DNA of 64,000 nucleotides from assembly GCA_963795435.1 (NCBI GenBank), contig CAWCHV010000009.1, forward strand, positions 310,001 through 374,000. Reading direction: 5' to 3'. The position numbers and the translations under genes were made by a program. Source of the stretch: JAFKFI01 sp963795435 (GTDB lineage Bacteria > Pseudomonadota > Alphaproteobacteria > Acetobacterales > Acetobacteraceae). Below, one piece after another: positions 8,207 through 16,042 of the stretch. The number at the start of each line of letters is the position of its first letter. Position 1 is the stretch's first letter. A model generated the notes under the pieces. It was not told where the DNA came from, made no database searches, and saw only the letters and a list, made by a program, of their open reading frames with translations.

Positions 8207-9164
8207 CCACGTTGTCGCGGTTCGGCTGGCCGTCGATCACGCTCAGCATGTTGCGCGCGGTGGCCGCCGCCATGCCGGCGACCGACTCCACGGTGACGCC
8301 GGCCATGTGCGGCGCGGCGATCACGCGGTCGAGCTTCAGCAGGCTGTTCGACACCGGCGTCGGCTCCATGTCGAACACGTCGAGCCCGGCGCCGGCGAGC
8401 CGACCGGAGGTCAGCGCGTCGTGCAGTGCCGCCTCGTCGATGATGCCGCCGCGCGCGGTGTTGATCAGGCAGGCGCTCGGCTTCATCCGCGCGAGCCGGG
8501 CGGCGTTGAACAGGCCGATCGTCTCGGCGGTTTTCGGACAATGGATGGTGACGAAATCGGCGCGCGGCAGCGCGGCGTCCAGATCGCTCGCCGGCTCGTA
8601 TCCCGCATCACGGATCGCGGCGGCGGGCACGTAGGGATCGTGGACCAGAACCTTCAGCTCAAGGGCCGCGAGCCGCCTGGCCGAGCGGGTGCCGATCCGC
8701 CCGAAACCCACCACCAGCGCCGTCTTGCCAGTGATTTCCATTGGCAGCGTGGTGTGGCGATCCGCCCAGCGGCCCTCGCGCACGATGGCGTCGAGCGCCG
8801 GGCCGCGCTTGGCGAGCGCGAACACGAAAGCGACCGCCTGCTCGGCCACCGAGGTCGAGTTCGCCGTGCCCGTGACCATCAGCGGAATGCGCCGCGCGGT
8901 GAGCGCCGGCACCTCCACCGCGTCGTATCCGACGCCGATGCGCGCGCAGACCACAAGGCTCGGAGCGGCCTCGATCTCGGTGGCGCGGAACGGCGTACCC
9001 GAGAGCGCGATGCCGTGCGCGTCGCGCAGCAGCGGCAGCAGGTCGGCCTGGCTGATGGTCGCGGGATAGACCACCACCTCCACGTCGTCGCGCGCGCGCA
9101 GCAAATCCGTTCCGGCCGCGCCCATGCTGTGCGGCACCAGCAGCTTGTGTCGGTTCGTCGCCAT
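8184..9164 (-). CDS. D-2-hydroxyacid dehydrogenase (SerA/GyaR-like)
   Basis: NAD(P)-dependent D-isomer-specific 2-hydroxyacid dehydrogenase, 326 aa. The Rossmann motif GFGRIG is at residues 153-158, and the catalytic Arg238 (NTARGG), Glu267 and His286 (APHMAG) are all present. It lacks an ACT or ASB domain, so it is more likely a catabolic dehydrogenase (glyoxylate/hydroxypyruvate or another 2-hydroxyacid) than serine-pathway SerA. The gene starts 14 nt after the SDR gene on the same strand, suggesting a two-gene catabolic operon. Confidence 0.88.
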   Translation of the reverse strand: MATNRHKLLVPHSMGAAGTDLLRARDDVEVVVYPATISQADLLPLLRDAHGIALSGTPFRATEIEAAPSLVVCARIGVGYDAVEVPALTARRIPLMVTGTANSTSVAEQAVAFVFALAKRGPALDAIVREGRWADRHTTLPMEITGKTALVVGFGRIGTRSARRLAALELKVLVHDPYVPAAAIRDAGYEPASDLDAALPRADFVTIHCPKTAETIGLFNAARLARMKPSACLINTARGGIIDEAALHDALTSGRLAGAGLDVFDMEPTPVSNSLLKLDRVIAAPHMAGVTVESVAGMAAATARNMLSVIDGQPNRDNVVNKEALD

Positions 9165-9178
9165 GCGTTGCTTTCTCC

Positions 9179-9940
9179 TCAGAGCCGACGTTGCTGGGCG
9201 GCGATGTAGCCGCGATTCCAGGTGGGCGAAATCTGGATCTCGTTGACGCAGACGCGGGCCGGCAGCTTGGCGACATAACGGATCATCTCGCCGAGATCCT
9301 CCGATTGCAGCATCCGCGCGCGTTCCTCGGCGCTCACCGGGTTCGGCCGCTTGTCGAGGATCGGCGTCGCCACCTCGCCGGGCAGGATCACGCAGGAACG
9401 GATGCCGTTCTGGCACTCTTCCATGTTGATCGAATGGCTCATCGCCACCACGCCGTGCTTGGCGGCCGAGTAGGCGGTGCCGCTCATCGGGCTCGGCGTG
9501 CGGCCCGATAGCGAGCTGGTGTGAATCAGCAATCCGTCCTTGCGAGCGCGCATGATCGGCAGCGCAACTGTCACGCAGTGATACGCGCTGGTGAGGTTGC
9601 CGTTGATGAGCAGCGCCGCGCCCTCGGGCGTCAGCTTCGCCCAACTCCGGTCCAGAATATTCAGCCCGGCATTGTTCACCAGGATGTCGAGCCGGCCGAG
9701 CGTGCCCTCGATGAACGCGCCGATCCGCTTGACTTGCCCGGCGTCCATCAGGTCGCCGGGCTGTACATGCGCGGTGCCGCGATTGCCCCGGATGCGCGCC
9801 GCCACCGCCTCCAGCGGCTCGGCTCGGCGCCCGGTGAGCACGACCTCGGCCCCTTCTTCCGCCAGCGCCAGCGCCGCCGCCTCGCCGATGCCGCTACCCG
9901 CGCCCGTGACCCAGGCCACCTTGCCCGCAAGCCGTGTCAT
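9179..9940 (-). CDS. short-chain dehydrogenase/reductase (SDR)
   Basis: Classical SDR oxidoreductase, 253 aa, with cofactor motif TGAGSGIG (residues 12-19), structural NNAG (89-92), catalytic Ser about 143 and YSAAK (Tyr157, Lys161). The residue after the second strand is Arg-Arg (TGRRAEP), which favours NADP. The substrate is unknown; the linked hydroxyacid dehydrogenase suggests consecutive oxidation or reduction of a hydroxyacid or polyol. Confidence 0.9.
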   Translation of the reverse strand: MTRLAGKVAWVTGAGSGIGEAAALALAEEGAEVVLTGRRAEPLEAVAARIRGNRGTAHVQPGDLMDAGQVKRIGAFIEGTLGRLDILVNNAGLNILDRSWAKLTPEGAALLINGNLTSAYHCVTVALPIMRARKDGLLIHTSSLSGRTPSPMSGTAYSAAKHGVVAMSHSINMEECQNGIRSCVILPGEVATPILDKRPNPVSAEERARMLQSEDLGEMIRYVAKLPARVCVNEIQISPTWNRGYIAAQQRRL

Positions 9941-10077
9941 GTGCTCCCCCCGCGTTTCGCGGTCATTGAACGGGCGCGACCGCCGCTTCGCAAGAGGGAG
10001 CCGCTACGTACGATCTTCCCGCCCGGCGGAGGCAGGGCATGACGGGGAGATGCAAGAACCGTCGTGAACGGTGCCGG

Positions 10078-10464
10078 CTATTGCTTCGGGCAAGGGAACC
10101 GCTCGCCCATGAAGCGGAGGAACGCCTCGGATGGCGGAGCTTTCAGCCGCTCGGGCTGGGCGCGGACCCAGGTGACGAACTCGTCGAGCGTCGCGCTGCG
10201 CTTCGGCACCGGGTTCGGGAAGCAGATGCTGCGCGGCTGGCTGGCGGCGCGCTCTTGGGTGAGTTTCATGTCAACCACGGCCTGCGTGAAACCGTGGCAG
10301 AAATTGATCCCCGCCACGCCGTCCCGCTCTCCCGGCTTCGCCGCGCACAGATTGGCGAGTTGCCCGGCGTTCTTCACCTCGAAATCCCGAGGCTCGACGG
10401 CGCCGGCGACCACGGGTGTCAGGAGCGCGGCCAGGCCGGCGGCGGCAATCGTCGTTCTCAGCAT
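10078..10464 (-). CDS. Rap1a/Tai-like periplasmic protein
   Basis: A 128-aa exported protein with signal peptide (cleavage near residue 22, VAGAVE). The mature domain has the Cys pattern and helical spacing of the Rap1a/Tai family: an early LC, FCHGF, ICFP and a terminal FPCP. Characterised members are immunity proteins against type VI secreted amidases, but many chromosomal copies have no effector partner and unknown roles. No effector or T6SS gene is visible here. The ATG at 10464 has AAAGGAAC upstream and lies 6 nt after the queC stop, so it is probably cotranscribed with queC. Confidence 0.7.
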   Translation of the reverse strand: MLRTTIAAAGLAALLTPVVAGAVEPRDFEVKNAGQLANLCAAKPGERDGVAGINFCHGFTQAVVDMKLTQERAASQPRSICFPNPVPKRSATLDEFVTWVRAQPERLKAPPSEAFLRFMGERFPCPKQ

Positions 10465-10470
10465 CGTCGA

Positions 10471-11196
10471 TCAGTTCCTTTCATTGGCAACAAATCCGGC
10501 CCGCCAACGCTGCCATCCGCGGGCGCGCAGCCCGCACGCGGGACAGGAGCCGCAGCCGTAGCCCCAATCGTGGCGATGGATGCGGTCGCCGAGATAGCAG
10601 GTATGCGTCCGCTCGACGATGAGGCTCACCAGCGGATCGCCGCCGAGCTTGTGCGAGAGCTGCCACGTCGCCGCCTTGTCGAGCCACATCAGCGGGGTCT
10701 CCAGCACGAAGCGGCGCTGCATTGCGAGATTGAGGGCGAGCTGCATCGCCTTGATGGTGTCGTCCCGGCAGTCCGGGTAGCCGGAAAAATCCGTCTCGCA
10801 CATCCCGCCGACGATGCGCCGCAGCCCGCGCCGATACGCCAGCGCGGCGGCGTAGGTGAGAAAGAGCAGGTTTCGTCCCGGGACGAAGGTGTTCGGCAGG
10901 CCCTCCTCGGTCATCGCGATGGCGGCGTCCGAGGTCAGCGCCGTCTCTCCCAGCGCGGCGAGCGAGCGGGCGAGATCGACCGTGTGATCCGGACCAAGAT
11001 GCGCGCCCCAGTCGGCGATTGCGGCGATGCCCTCGCGCGCCGGCCCCCGGCATTCGAGCTCGACCGCGTGCCGCTGGCCGTAGGCGAATCCCACCGTCTC
11101 GACGCGCTCATAGCGGGCGAGCGCCCAGGCGAGGCAGGTGGTCGAATCCTGACCGCCCGAGAACAGGACCAGCGCGCCGTCGTCCGGCTGTTGCAT
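10471..11196 (-). CDS. queC: 7-cyano-7-deazaguanine synthase
   Basis: Converts 7-carboxy-7-deazaguanine to preQ0 with ATP and ammonia in queuosine biosynthesis; cytosolic. The PP-loop motif SGGQDS is at residues 13-18, and the zinc-binding C-terminal cysteines are at about C200, C215, C218 and C221 (CGSCPAC). At 241 aa it is of normal length. The ATG at 11196 follows GGGAGG. The other queuosine genes (queD, queE) are not in the window. It is divergent from moeB. Confidence 0.95.
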   Translation of the reverse strand: MQQPDDGALVLFSGGQDSTTCLAWALARYERVETVGFAYGQRHAVELECRGPAREGIAAIADWGAHLGPDHTVDLARSLAALGETALTSDAAIAMTEEGLPNTFVPGRNLLFLTYAAALAYRRGLRRIVGGMCETDFSGYPDCRDDTIKAMQLALNLAMQRRFVLETPLMWLDKAATWQLSHKLGGDPLVSLIVERTHTCYLGDRIHRHDWGYGCGSCPACGLRARGWQRWRAGFVANERN

Positions 11197-11217
11197 AGCG
11201 CCTCCCAGGGGACAATC

Positions 11218-11233
11218 TTCGCCTCAAGGCGAA
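11218..11233. promoter_or_regulatory. small inverted repeat in the queC-moeB divergent gap
   Basis: TTCGCC-TCAA-GGCGAA forms a 6-bp stem with a 4-nt loop in the 47-nt gap between divergent queC and moeB. It ends just before the moeB ribosome site, so it may be an operator or simply 5' UTR structure of moeB. Confidence 0.3.
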
Positions 11234-11243
11234 AGGTATTGTC

Positions 11244-12077
11244 ATGGACCTCGACTTCACGGAAGACGAAATCCAGCGCTACTCGCGTCACATCCTGCTC
11301 GGCGAGGTCGGCGGCATCGGACAGGCGAAGCTGAAAGCCGCGCGCGTGCTGGTGGTGGGCGCGGGCGGGCTCGGCAGCCCCGTGCTGCTGTATCTGGCCG
11401 CCGCCGGGGTCGGCACGATCGGGCTCATCGACGACGACCATATCGAGGTGTCGAACCTGCAGCGCCAGATCGCCCACACAACCGAGCGGATCGGCGTCGC
11501 CAAGGCGCGTTCGGCGGCGGCGGCCGCCGTCGCGATCAATCCGGGCGTGCGCGTCGAGACCTACGAGCACCGGCTCACCCCCGAAAACGCGATCGCGCTG
11601 ATCGAGCGATACGACATCGTGTGTGACGGCACCGACAATTTCCCCACGCGCTTCCTGGTCGCCGATGCCTGCGTGCTGGCGCGCCGCACCCTGGTTTCGG
11701 CGGCCGTGCTGCGCTTCGAGGGGCAACTCTCGACCTTCAAGCCGCACGCATCGCGGGATGGGGCGGACGCACCCTGCTATCGCTGCCTCTATCCCGAGCC
11801 GCCGCCGCCCGGCCTGGTGCCGAGTTGCAGCGAGGCCGGCGTGCTCGGCGCGGTGACGGGCGTGATGGGCACCTTGCAGGCCACCGAGACCCTGAAGGAG
11901 ATCATGGACATCGGCGACAGCCTCTCCGGCCGGCTGCTGATCTGGGACGCGCTCGCGGCACGCTTCCAGACCATCCGGCTGCGCAAGGACCCGCATTGCG
12001 CGCTGTGCGGGCCGGAGGCGACCATCACCGACCTGTCGCGGCACGCGGCCGTCGCGGAGCCCGCCTGTGCCGTCTGA
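11244..12077 (+). CDS. moeB: MoeB/ThiF family adenylyltransferase
   Basis: E1-like enzyme that adenylates the C-terminal glycine of a small sulfur carrier (MoaD or ThiS). The ATP site GAGGLGS is at residues 39-45; zinc ligands C178/C181 (CYRC) and C252/C255 (CALC) are in place, and a candidate catalytic Cys195 is present (PSCSEAG). At 277 aa it is of typical MoeB size without a rhodanese domain. Its stop overlaps the start of a DsrE-like gene by 11 nt. Assignment to molybdopterin rather than thiamine synthesis is by similarity only. Confidence 0.88.
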   Translation: MDLDFTEDEIQRYSRHILLGEVGGIGQAKLKAARVLVVGAGGLGSPVLLYLAAAGVGTIGLIDDDHIEVSNLQRQIAHTTERIGVAKARSAAAAAVAINPGVRVETYEHRLTPENAIALIERYDIVCDGTDNFPTRFLVADACVLARRTLVSAAVLRFEGQLSTFKPHASRDGADAPCYRCLYPEPPPPGLVPSCSEAGVLGAVTGVMGTLQATETLKEIMDIGDSLSGRLLIWDALAARFQTIRLRKDPHCALCGPEATITDLSRHAAVAEPACAV

Positions 12078-12447
12078 CCCTTTGGGCATCCTGCTCCTCT
12101 CGGGCGAGCACGACCGCGCGCACTACGCCTTCGTGCTCGCCACGGGTGCGGCGGCGCTGGGCCGGCGCGTGGTGCTGTTCGCGACCAACGCCGGATGCCG
12201 TGCGCTGCTGGCCGACTGGTCGGGTCTGGCGGAGGCCGGCCGTGACGCGCGCGTGCGTCAGCGCGGCGTCGCGGGCATCGGCGAGCTGCGCGAGGCCGCT
12301 ATGGAGCTCGGCATCCGCATGATCGCCTGCGAGGCCGGGTTGCGCGCCGAGGCATTGGCGGACGCCAAGCTGATGGAAGGCGTCGAGGTGGCCGGGGTCG
12401 CGACATTCCTCGCCGAGACGGCCGGCGGGCAGATCGTCGGCATCTGA
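12067..12447 (+). CDS. DsrE/DsrF-like protein
   Basis: A 126-aa protein of the DsrE/F-like fold, used in sulfur relay proteins and related small soluble proteins. GILLLSGEHDRAHYAFVLA and a C-terminal segment with FLAETAGGQIVGI match the family; Cys42 (NAGCR) and Cys82 (IACEAG) are present, the second at the usual active-site position. The GTG start at 12067 lies inside the moeB end, implying translational coupling and possibly a shared sulfur-carrier role. Confidence 0.72.
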   Translation: MPSDPLGILLLSGEHDRAHYAFVLATGAAALGRRVVLFATNAGCRALLADWSGLAEAGRDARVRQRGVAGIGELREAAMELGIRMIACEAGLRAEALADAKLMEGVEVAGVATFLAETAGGQIVGI

Positions 12448-12507
12448 TCGCGCGCATTGCCAAGACTTACCTTGACGCGATTCGCGCTGTGTTGGCACGC
12501 ATGGCCC

Positions 12508-13305
12508 ATGCCCGCCGCGCGCCTGCCTCTCCTGACATTGGGCCTTTTGCTGCTCGCCTCTCCTGGCGCGTTCGCCGAGCAGACCACGCCGGCCACGCCC
12601 CCATCGGGCACGCTGGAGCTCCCGCCGAAGAAGGCGACCGAGACGCCGCGCGCGGCGCCCAAGGCCGCGCCGGTGGCCCCGGTGCACAAGGCGGGCGAAC
12701 GCGGTCACCCACATGCGACAGGCCAGAAGCCCACGCCGGTCGTCAATCCGAAGAACACTCCGGCGAAGCATCCGCCGCATGGCAAGCCGCCGCCCCCCGC
12801 CGCTGCCGTTGTCCCCGCGCCCACGCCGCCGCCGGCCGAGGCGAAGCCGGCGGCTCCCGCCGAACCGCCCAAGGGCACCGCGACCGGCCTGCCGCTGCCC
12901 CGCTTCGCGGCGCTGCGTTCCGACGAGGTGAACCTGCGTAGCGGGCCGGGCACGCGCTACCCGATCCAGTGGGTCTACAAGCGACGCGACCTGCCGGTGG
13001 AGATCGAGCGCGAGTTCGAGGTCTGGCGGCTGATCGAGGATCCCGAGGGGGTCAAGGGCTGGGTCCATCAGGCGACGCTGACCGGGCGGCGCAGTTTCGT
13101 CGTGACCGGGTCGGAGCAAACGCTGCGGCGCGAAGGCAAGGATGATTCGGCGGCGGTGGCGAAGCTCAAGCCCGGCGTGGTCGGCCACATCCGCAGCTGT
13201 CAGCCCGGTGCGGCCTGGTGCCAGGTGCAGGTCGGCGAGTATCGCGGCTGGCTGAAGCGCGGCGAGTTCTGGGGCAGCTATGCCGGCGAGGCGGTGAACC
13301 CGTAG
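12508..13305 (+). CDS. secreted SH3-domain protein with Pro/Ala-rich linker
   Basis: Exported protein of about 265 aa. The ATG at 12508 gives a good signal peptide (LLTLGLLLLASPGAFAEQ). A long Ala/Pro/Lys linker (about residues 22-130) is followed by two bacterial SH3-like units of the SH3_3/DUF1058 kind: VNLRSGPGTRYPIQWVYK, then a second repeat ending WLKRGEFWG. Such proteins usually bind peptidoglycan stem peptides or structure the periplasm. A longer frame from 12457 exists but lacks the signal-peptide logic. It ends one base before the convergent HAD gene's stop. Confidence 0.82.
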   Translation: MPAARLPLLTLGLLLLASPGAFAEQTTPATPPSGTLELPPKKATETPRAAPKAAPVAPVHKAGERGHPHATGQKPTPVVNPKNTPAKHPPHGKPPPPAAAVVPAPTPPPAEAKPAAPAEPPKGTATGLPLPRFAALRSDEVNLRSGPGTRYPIQWVYKRRDLPVEIEREFEVWRLIEDPEGVKGWVHQATLTGRRSFVVTGSEQTLRREGKDDSAAVAKLKPGVVGHIRSCQPGAAWCQVQVGEYRGWLKRGEFWGSYAGEAVNP

Positions 13306-13306
13306 C

Positions 13307-13933
13307 TCAGGCGCCGCCGACCAGGCCGAGTGCCGCCAATTCCCCTCGCAGCGCGTCCGGCCCGGTGAAATGGATGCCGTGCAGGCCGAGCGCGGTGGCG
13401 GCTTCCGCATTGCGGACATTGTCGTCGACATAGACGAGCTCTTCCGGCCGAAGCCCGTAGCGTTCCATCAGAACGCGATAAATGCGTGGGTCGGGCTTGA
13501 GCAGCCGCTCCTCGCCGGAGACGACGATGCCGTCGAACCAGGCGAGGAAATCGAACCGGGCGCGGCCGATCGGGAAGGTCTCGTGCGACCAGTTGGTCAG
13601 CCCGTAGAGCGGCCGACCAGCCGCCTTCAGTTCACGAAGTATCTCGACCGTGCCCTCGATCGGGCCGCCAAGCGTTTCCTCCCAGCGCAGATGGTAGGCG
13701 TCGATCCGCTCGGCCTCGGCCGGGTGCTCGGCCTTGAGCAGCGCCGTCGCCTCGGCCCAACTCCGCCCGGCATCCTGGCCGGCGTTCCACTCCGACGTGC
13801 AGATTTCGGCGAGAAAGCGCTCCATGCCCTCGGGGTCTTGCGGGAACAGCTTGCGGTAAAGATGGCGCGGGTTCCAATCCACCAGCACTCCGCCGATGTC
13901 GAACGCGATCGTGGTCCGCGGTGGCAATGACAT
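13307..13933 (-). CDS. HAD family hydrolase (subfamily IA)
   Basis: A 208-aa haloacid dehalogenase-like hydrolase. Motif I is FDIGGVLVDW with nucleophile Asp12; the usual second Asp of phosphatases is a Gly, as in YihX/haloacid-dehalogenase-like members. Motif II is TNWS, motif III the Lys in LKPDPRIY, and motif IV YVDDN. The likely substrate is a sugar phosphate or 2-haloacid and cannot be decided from sequence. The start ATG at 13933 follows GAGAGAG. It is divergent from the nitrile hydratase-type operon. Confidence 0.88.
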   Translation of the reverse strand: MSLPPRTTIAFDIGGVLVDWNPRHLYRKLFPQDPEGMERFLAEICTSEWNAGQDAGRSWAEATALLKAEHPAEAERIDAYHLRWEETLGGPIEGTVEILRELKAAGRPLYGLTNWSHETFPIGRARFDFLAWFDGIVVSGEERLLKPDPRIYRVLMERYGLRPEELVYVDDNVRNAEAATALGLHGIHFTGPDALRGELAALGLVGGA

Positions 13934-13994
13934 GGCGGGCTCTCTCGGATGGGGACTGGCCCGCCACCCGTAGCGCAAGCCGCGCGGGCGGCGC

Positions 13995-14000
13995 TATCCT
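13995..14000 (+). promoter_or_regulatory. candidate -10 element giving a leaderless transcript
   Basis: TATCCT ends 6 nt before the ATG at 14007, and no ribosome site precedes that ATG. A transcript starting 6-7 nt after this hexamer would begin at or next to the start codon. The -35 region is weak. The same layout (hexamer, 6 nt, ATG) recurs at 63174. Confidence 0.4.
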
Positions 14001-14006
14001 GTCCGC

Positions 14007-14315
14007 ATGGAACAGGACACCAAGCGGGCGCATCACGATCTGGGAGGCGTCTCGAACTTCATGTGCGACGCGGTGGACACCGAGCCGCACGCGCTGACCG
14101 AGTTCGACAAGGAAGTCGACGCGATCCGCCAGATCCTCGGCATGAAAGGCGTGATGACGGTGGACGAACTGAGGCGCGGGATCGAGGCGATTCCCGAGGC
14201 CGAGTACCATCGCCTCAGCTATTACCGCCGCTGGATACGCTCGATCACGGACAACCTGATCCGCAAGGGCGTCATTTCCGAGGCCGAGCTGCGCGCGGCT
14301 CTGGAGGCGTCGTGA
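14007..14315 (+). CDS. nitrile hydratase-type beta subunit, N-terminal half
   Basis: A 102-aa protein matching the N-terminal domain of nitrile hydratase beta: HDLGGVSNF near the start, the FDKEVDAIRQILG helix and YHRLSYYRRWIRSITDNLI. In standard nitrile hydratase this domain is fused to a C-terminal barrel; here the barrel is a separate overlapping gene. Thiocyanate hydrolase (ScnB/ScnA) and toyocamycin nitrile hydratase (ToyK/ToyL) have the same split. It is the first gene of the operon and probably leaderless. Confidence 0.85.
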   Translation: MEQDTKRAHHDLGGVSNFMCDAVDTEPHALTEFDKEVDAIRQILGMKGVMTVDELRRGIEAIPEAEYHRLSYYRRWIRSITDNLIRKGVISEAELRAALEAS

Positions 14316-14605
14316 CCAGCGGCGATTTCGCGCCCGGCGCCAGCGTGCGGGTGCGCGACGATTGGCCCGAGACGCGCGGCCCCGCGCATATTCGCACGCC
14401 GCATTACGTGCGCGGCAAGCCCGGCCGGGTGGTGCGTCGGCTCGGCGCCTATCCCAATCCCGAGGATTTGGCGTTCGCGCGCCCCGCCGCGCGCGTGACG
14501 CTGTACCACGTCGCGTTCGATCCCACCGCGATCTGGCCGGACGCGAAAGGCGGGGACGAGTTGCTGATCGAGATCTACGCGCATTGGCTGGAGGCATCGC
14601 CATGA
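14312..14605 (+). CDS. nitrile hydratase-type beta subunit, C-terminal half
   Basis: A 97-aa protein equal to the C-terminal SH3-like barrel of nitrile hydratase beta: FAPGASVRVRDDWPETRGPA, then HIRTPHYVRGKPGRVVRRLG and a VTLYHVAFDPTAIW segment. The Arg residues that contact the metal-cysteine cluster in this family are expected here. The GTG at 14312 overlaps the previous stop (GTGA) and follows CTGGAGG. Its stop overlaps the alpha gene start as ATGA, so the three chains should be made in equal amounts. Confidence 0.85.
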   Translation: MTSGDFAPGASVRVRDDWPETRGPAHIRTPHYVRGKPGRVVRRLGAYPNPEDLAFARPAARVTLYHVAFDPTAIWPDAKGGDELLIEIYAHWLEASP

Positions 14606-15183
14606 CCACGATCCTGGAGAGCGATGGCGAGCGGCTGCTCGTCGCGGTGCGCGCGCTGCTCGCCGACAAGGGCATCGCCTCGATGGCGGAGATCGCCGAG
14701 CGCATCGCCGTGACCGACCGGGCCTCGCCGGCGCAAGGGGCGCGGATGGTGGCGCGCGCCTGGACCGACCCGGAGTATCGCGCCCTGATGCTGGAAGACG
14801 GCGCGCGGGCCGCCGAGGCGATGGGCGTGCCGATGCGCGGCGCGCCGCCGCTGGGCGTGCTGGAGAACACCGAGGCGCTGCACAACCTCGTCGTCTGCAC
14901 CTTGTGCAGCTGCTATCCGCGCGCGGTGCTCGGCTATCCGCCGTTCTGGTTCAAATCCGCCGCCTACCGCGCCCGCGCCGTGCGCGACCCGCGCGGATTG
15001 CTGGCCGAGTGGGGCACGGTGCTGCCCGAGGGGATGAAAATACGCATCGTCGACAGCACCGCCGATTATCGCTGGATGGTGCTGCCCCGCCGGCCCGAGG
15101 GCACCGATGGCTGGAGCGTCGAGCAACTCGCCGCCATCGTGCGCGAGGGCGACATGATCGGCGTCACAATTCCGACCGCATGA
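14602..15183 (+). CDS. nitrile hydratase / thiocyanate hydrolase-type catalytic (alpha/gamma) subunit
   Basis: A 193-aa metal-binding subunit with the active-site claw VCTLCSC (C99, C102, S103, C104), where the first and third cysteines are normally oxidised to sulfinic and sulfenic acids. Thr between the first two cysteines marks the cobalt type. The following YPRAVLGYPPFWFKSAAYR has Arg where many nitrile hydratases have Trp. It probably hydrates a nitrile or hydrolyses thiocyanate together with the two small subunits; the substrate is not decidable. No dedicated activator (P14K/NhlE type) lies next to it, but a COG0523 GTPase is encoded 2 kb away. Confidence 0.9.
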   Translation: MTTILESDGERLLVAVRALLADKGIASMAEIAERIAVTDRASPAQGARMVARAWTDPEYRALMLEDGARAAEAMGVPMRGAPPLGVLENTEALHNLVVCTLCSCYPRAVLGYPPFWFKSAAYRARAVRDPRGLLAEWGTVLPEGMKIRIVDSTADYRWMVLPRRPEGTDGWSVEQLAAIVREGDMIGVTIPTA

Positions 15184-15194
15184 GGGAGACGACG

Positions 15195-15497
15195 ATGCCG
15201 AAGGGCTACGTTCTCGCGGAGGTCGAAGTCACCGACCCCGCCCTGTTCGAGACCTACCGCCCGATGGCGAGCGCCAGCATCGCCGCGTTCGGCGGCCGCT
15301 ATCTGGTGCGCGGCGGCGATCCGCGCAGGATGGAGGGGGACCGCCCGTTGTGCCGCATGGTGCTGCTCGAGTTCGACAGCCCGGAGCGAGCGCTCGAGTG
15401 GTACCGTTCGCCGCAATACCAGGAGGCGCTGGCGATCCGCGAGCGGGCGGCGACGACGCACATGCTGCTGCTCAACGGGCACGCGGCGGAGCCGTAG
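15195..15497 (+). CDS. DUF1330 domain protein
   Basis: A 100-aa single-domain protein of the DUF1330 dimeric alpha/beta-barrel family: YVLAEVEVTDPALFETYR at the start, GGRYLVRGG in the middle and SPQYQEALAIRERA near the end. The biochemical role is unknown in the family. The ATG at 15195 follows GGGAGACGACG, and the gene starts 11 nt after the catalytic subunit, so it belongs to the nitrile hydratase-type operon. It ends two bases before the stop of the convergent DUF29 gene. Confidence 0.88.
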   Translation: MPKGYVLAEVEVTDPALFETYRPMASASIAAFGGRYLVRGGDPRRMEGDRPLCRMVLLEFDSPERALEWYRSPQYQEALAIRERAATTHMLLLNGHAAEP

Positions 15498-15499
15498 CC

Positions 15500-16021
15500 C
15501 TATTCAGGCCCGGGCCGGTCTGATCCTGGCTGTTCGGGAAACCAATCTCCCAGAACCCTATCCTGATCGTAGCGAGCGCCCTCCGCCTGAAGCGCGGCAG
15601 CCTCCGCCGGGGACATCTCGCTTCTGCCTTGGAGTTCTCGAGCGACCAAACGTGCGACCCGCGTCGACACTCGTTCGATGTCGCTCGGCACGCGAGCGCG
15701 AAGGCTGGGGCTCTCGTCGAGGAGGTCTTCGATGATGCCGCGTTCCCGCTCAATGGTGGCCTTCGACCCTGGGTGGGCCTGAACGGCGGGAGAAAACTCC
15801 AGCTTCATTAGATGCTCGATGATTGTGGCGATCCGGCTGCCAAGCTCGTGCTTCAGCGCGATCCCCAACGACTCGACCTCCTCGATCAGATTTTCGTAGT
15901 CGAGCCGCGCATTTCCTCCGGCCGCGATCGACCGCAGCGCGGCGGCCTGCTCCTGCGTCCAGCGAACGAAGTCTTGCTCGTAGACGCTTGCCTCCGGTGC
16001 ATCGACTTTGGCTTCGGTCAT
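15500..16021 (-). CDS. DUF29 family protein
   Basis: A 173-aa soluble protein of the DUF29 family: YEQDFVRWTQEQAAALR (residues 14-30), the acidic LDYENLIEEVESLG segment and a C-terminal DWFPE. The family is common in cyanobacteria and alphaproteobacteria, often in multiple copies, without a known function; an association with mobile DNA or toxin systems has been suggested but is not shown here. Codon use is slightly less GC-rich than its neighbours, which may indicate transfer. Confidence 0.85.
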   Translation of the reverse strand: MTEAKVDAPEASVYEQDFVRWTQEQAAALRSIAAGGNARLDYENLIEEVESLGIALKHELGSRIATIIEHLMKLEFSPAVQAHPGSKATIERERGIIEDLLDESPSLRARVPSDIERVSTRVARLVARELQGRSEMSPAEAAALQAEGARYDQDRVLGDWFPEQPGSDRPGPE

Positions 16022-16042
16022 CCGACCTCCTGCCGAATTGTA

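Noticed and set aside
10078..10464. T6SS effector/immunity pair
   Set aside because: No effector, VgrG, Hcp or PAAR gene is visible nearby; only the immunity-like fold is supported.
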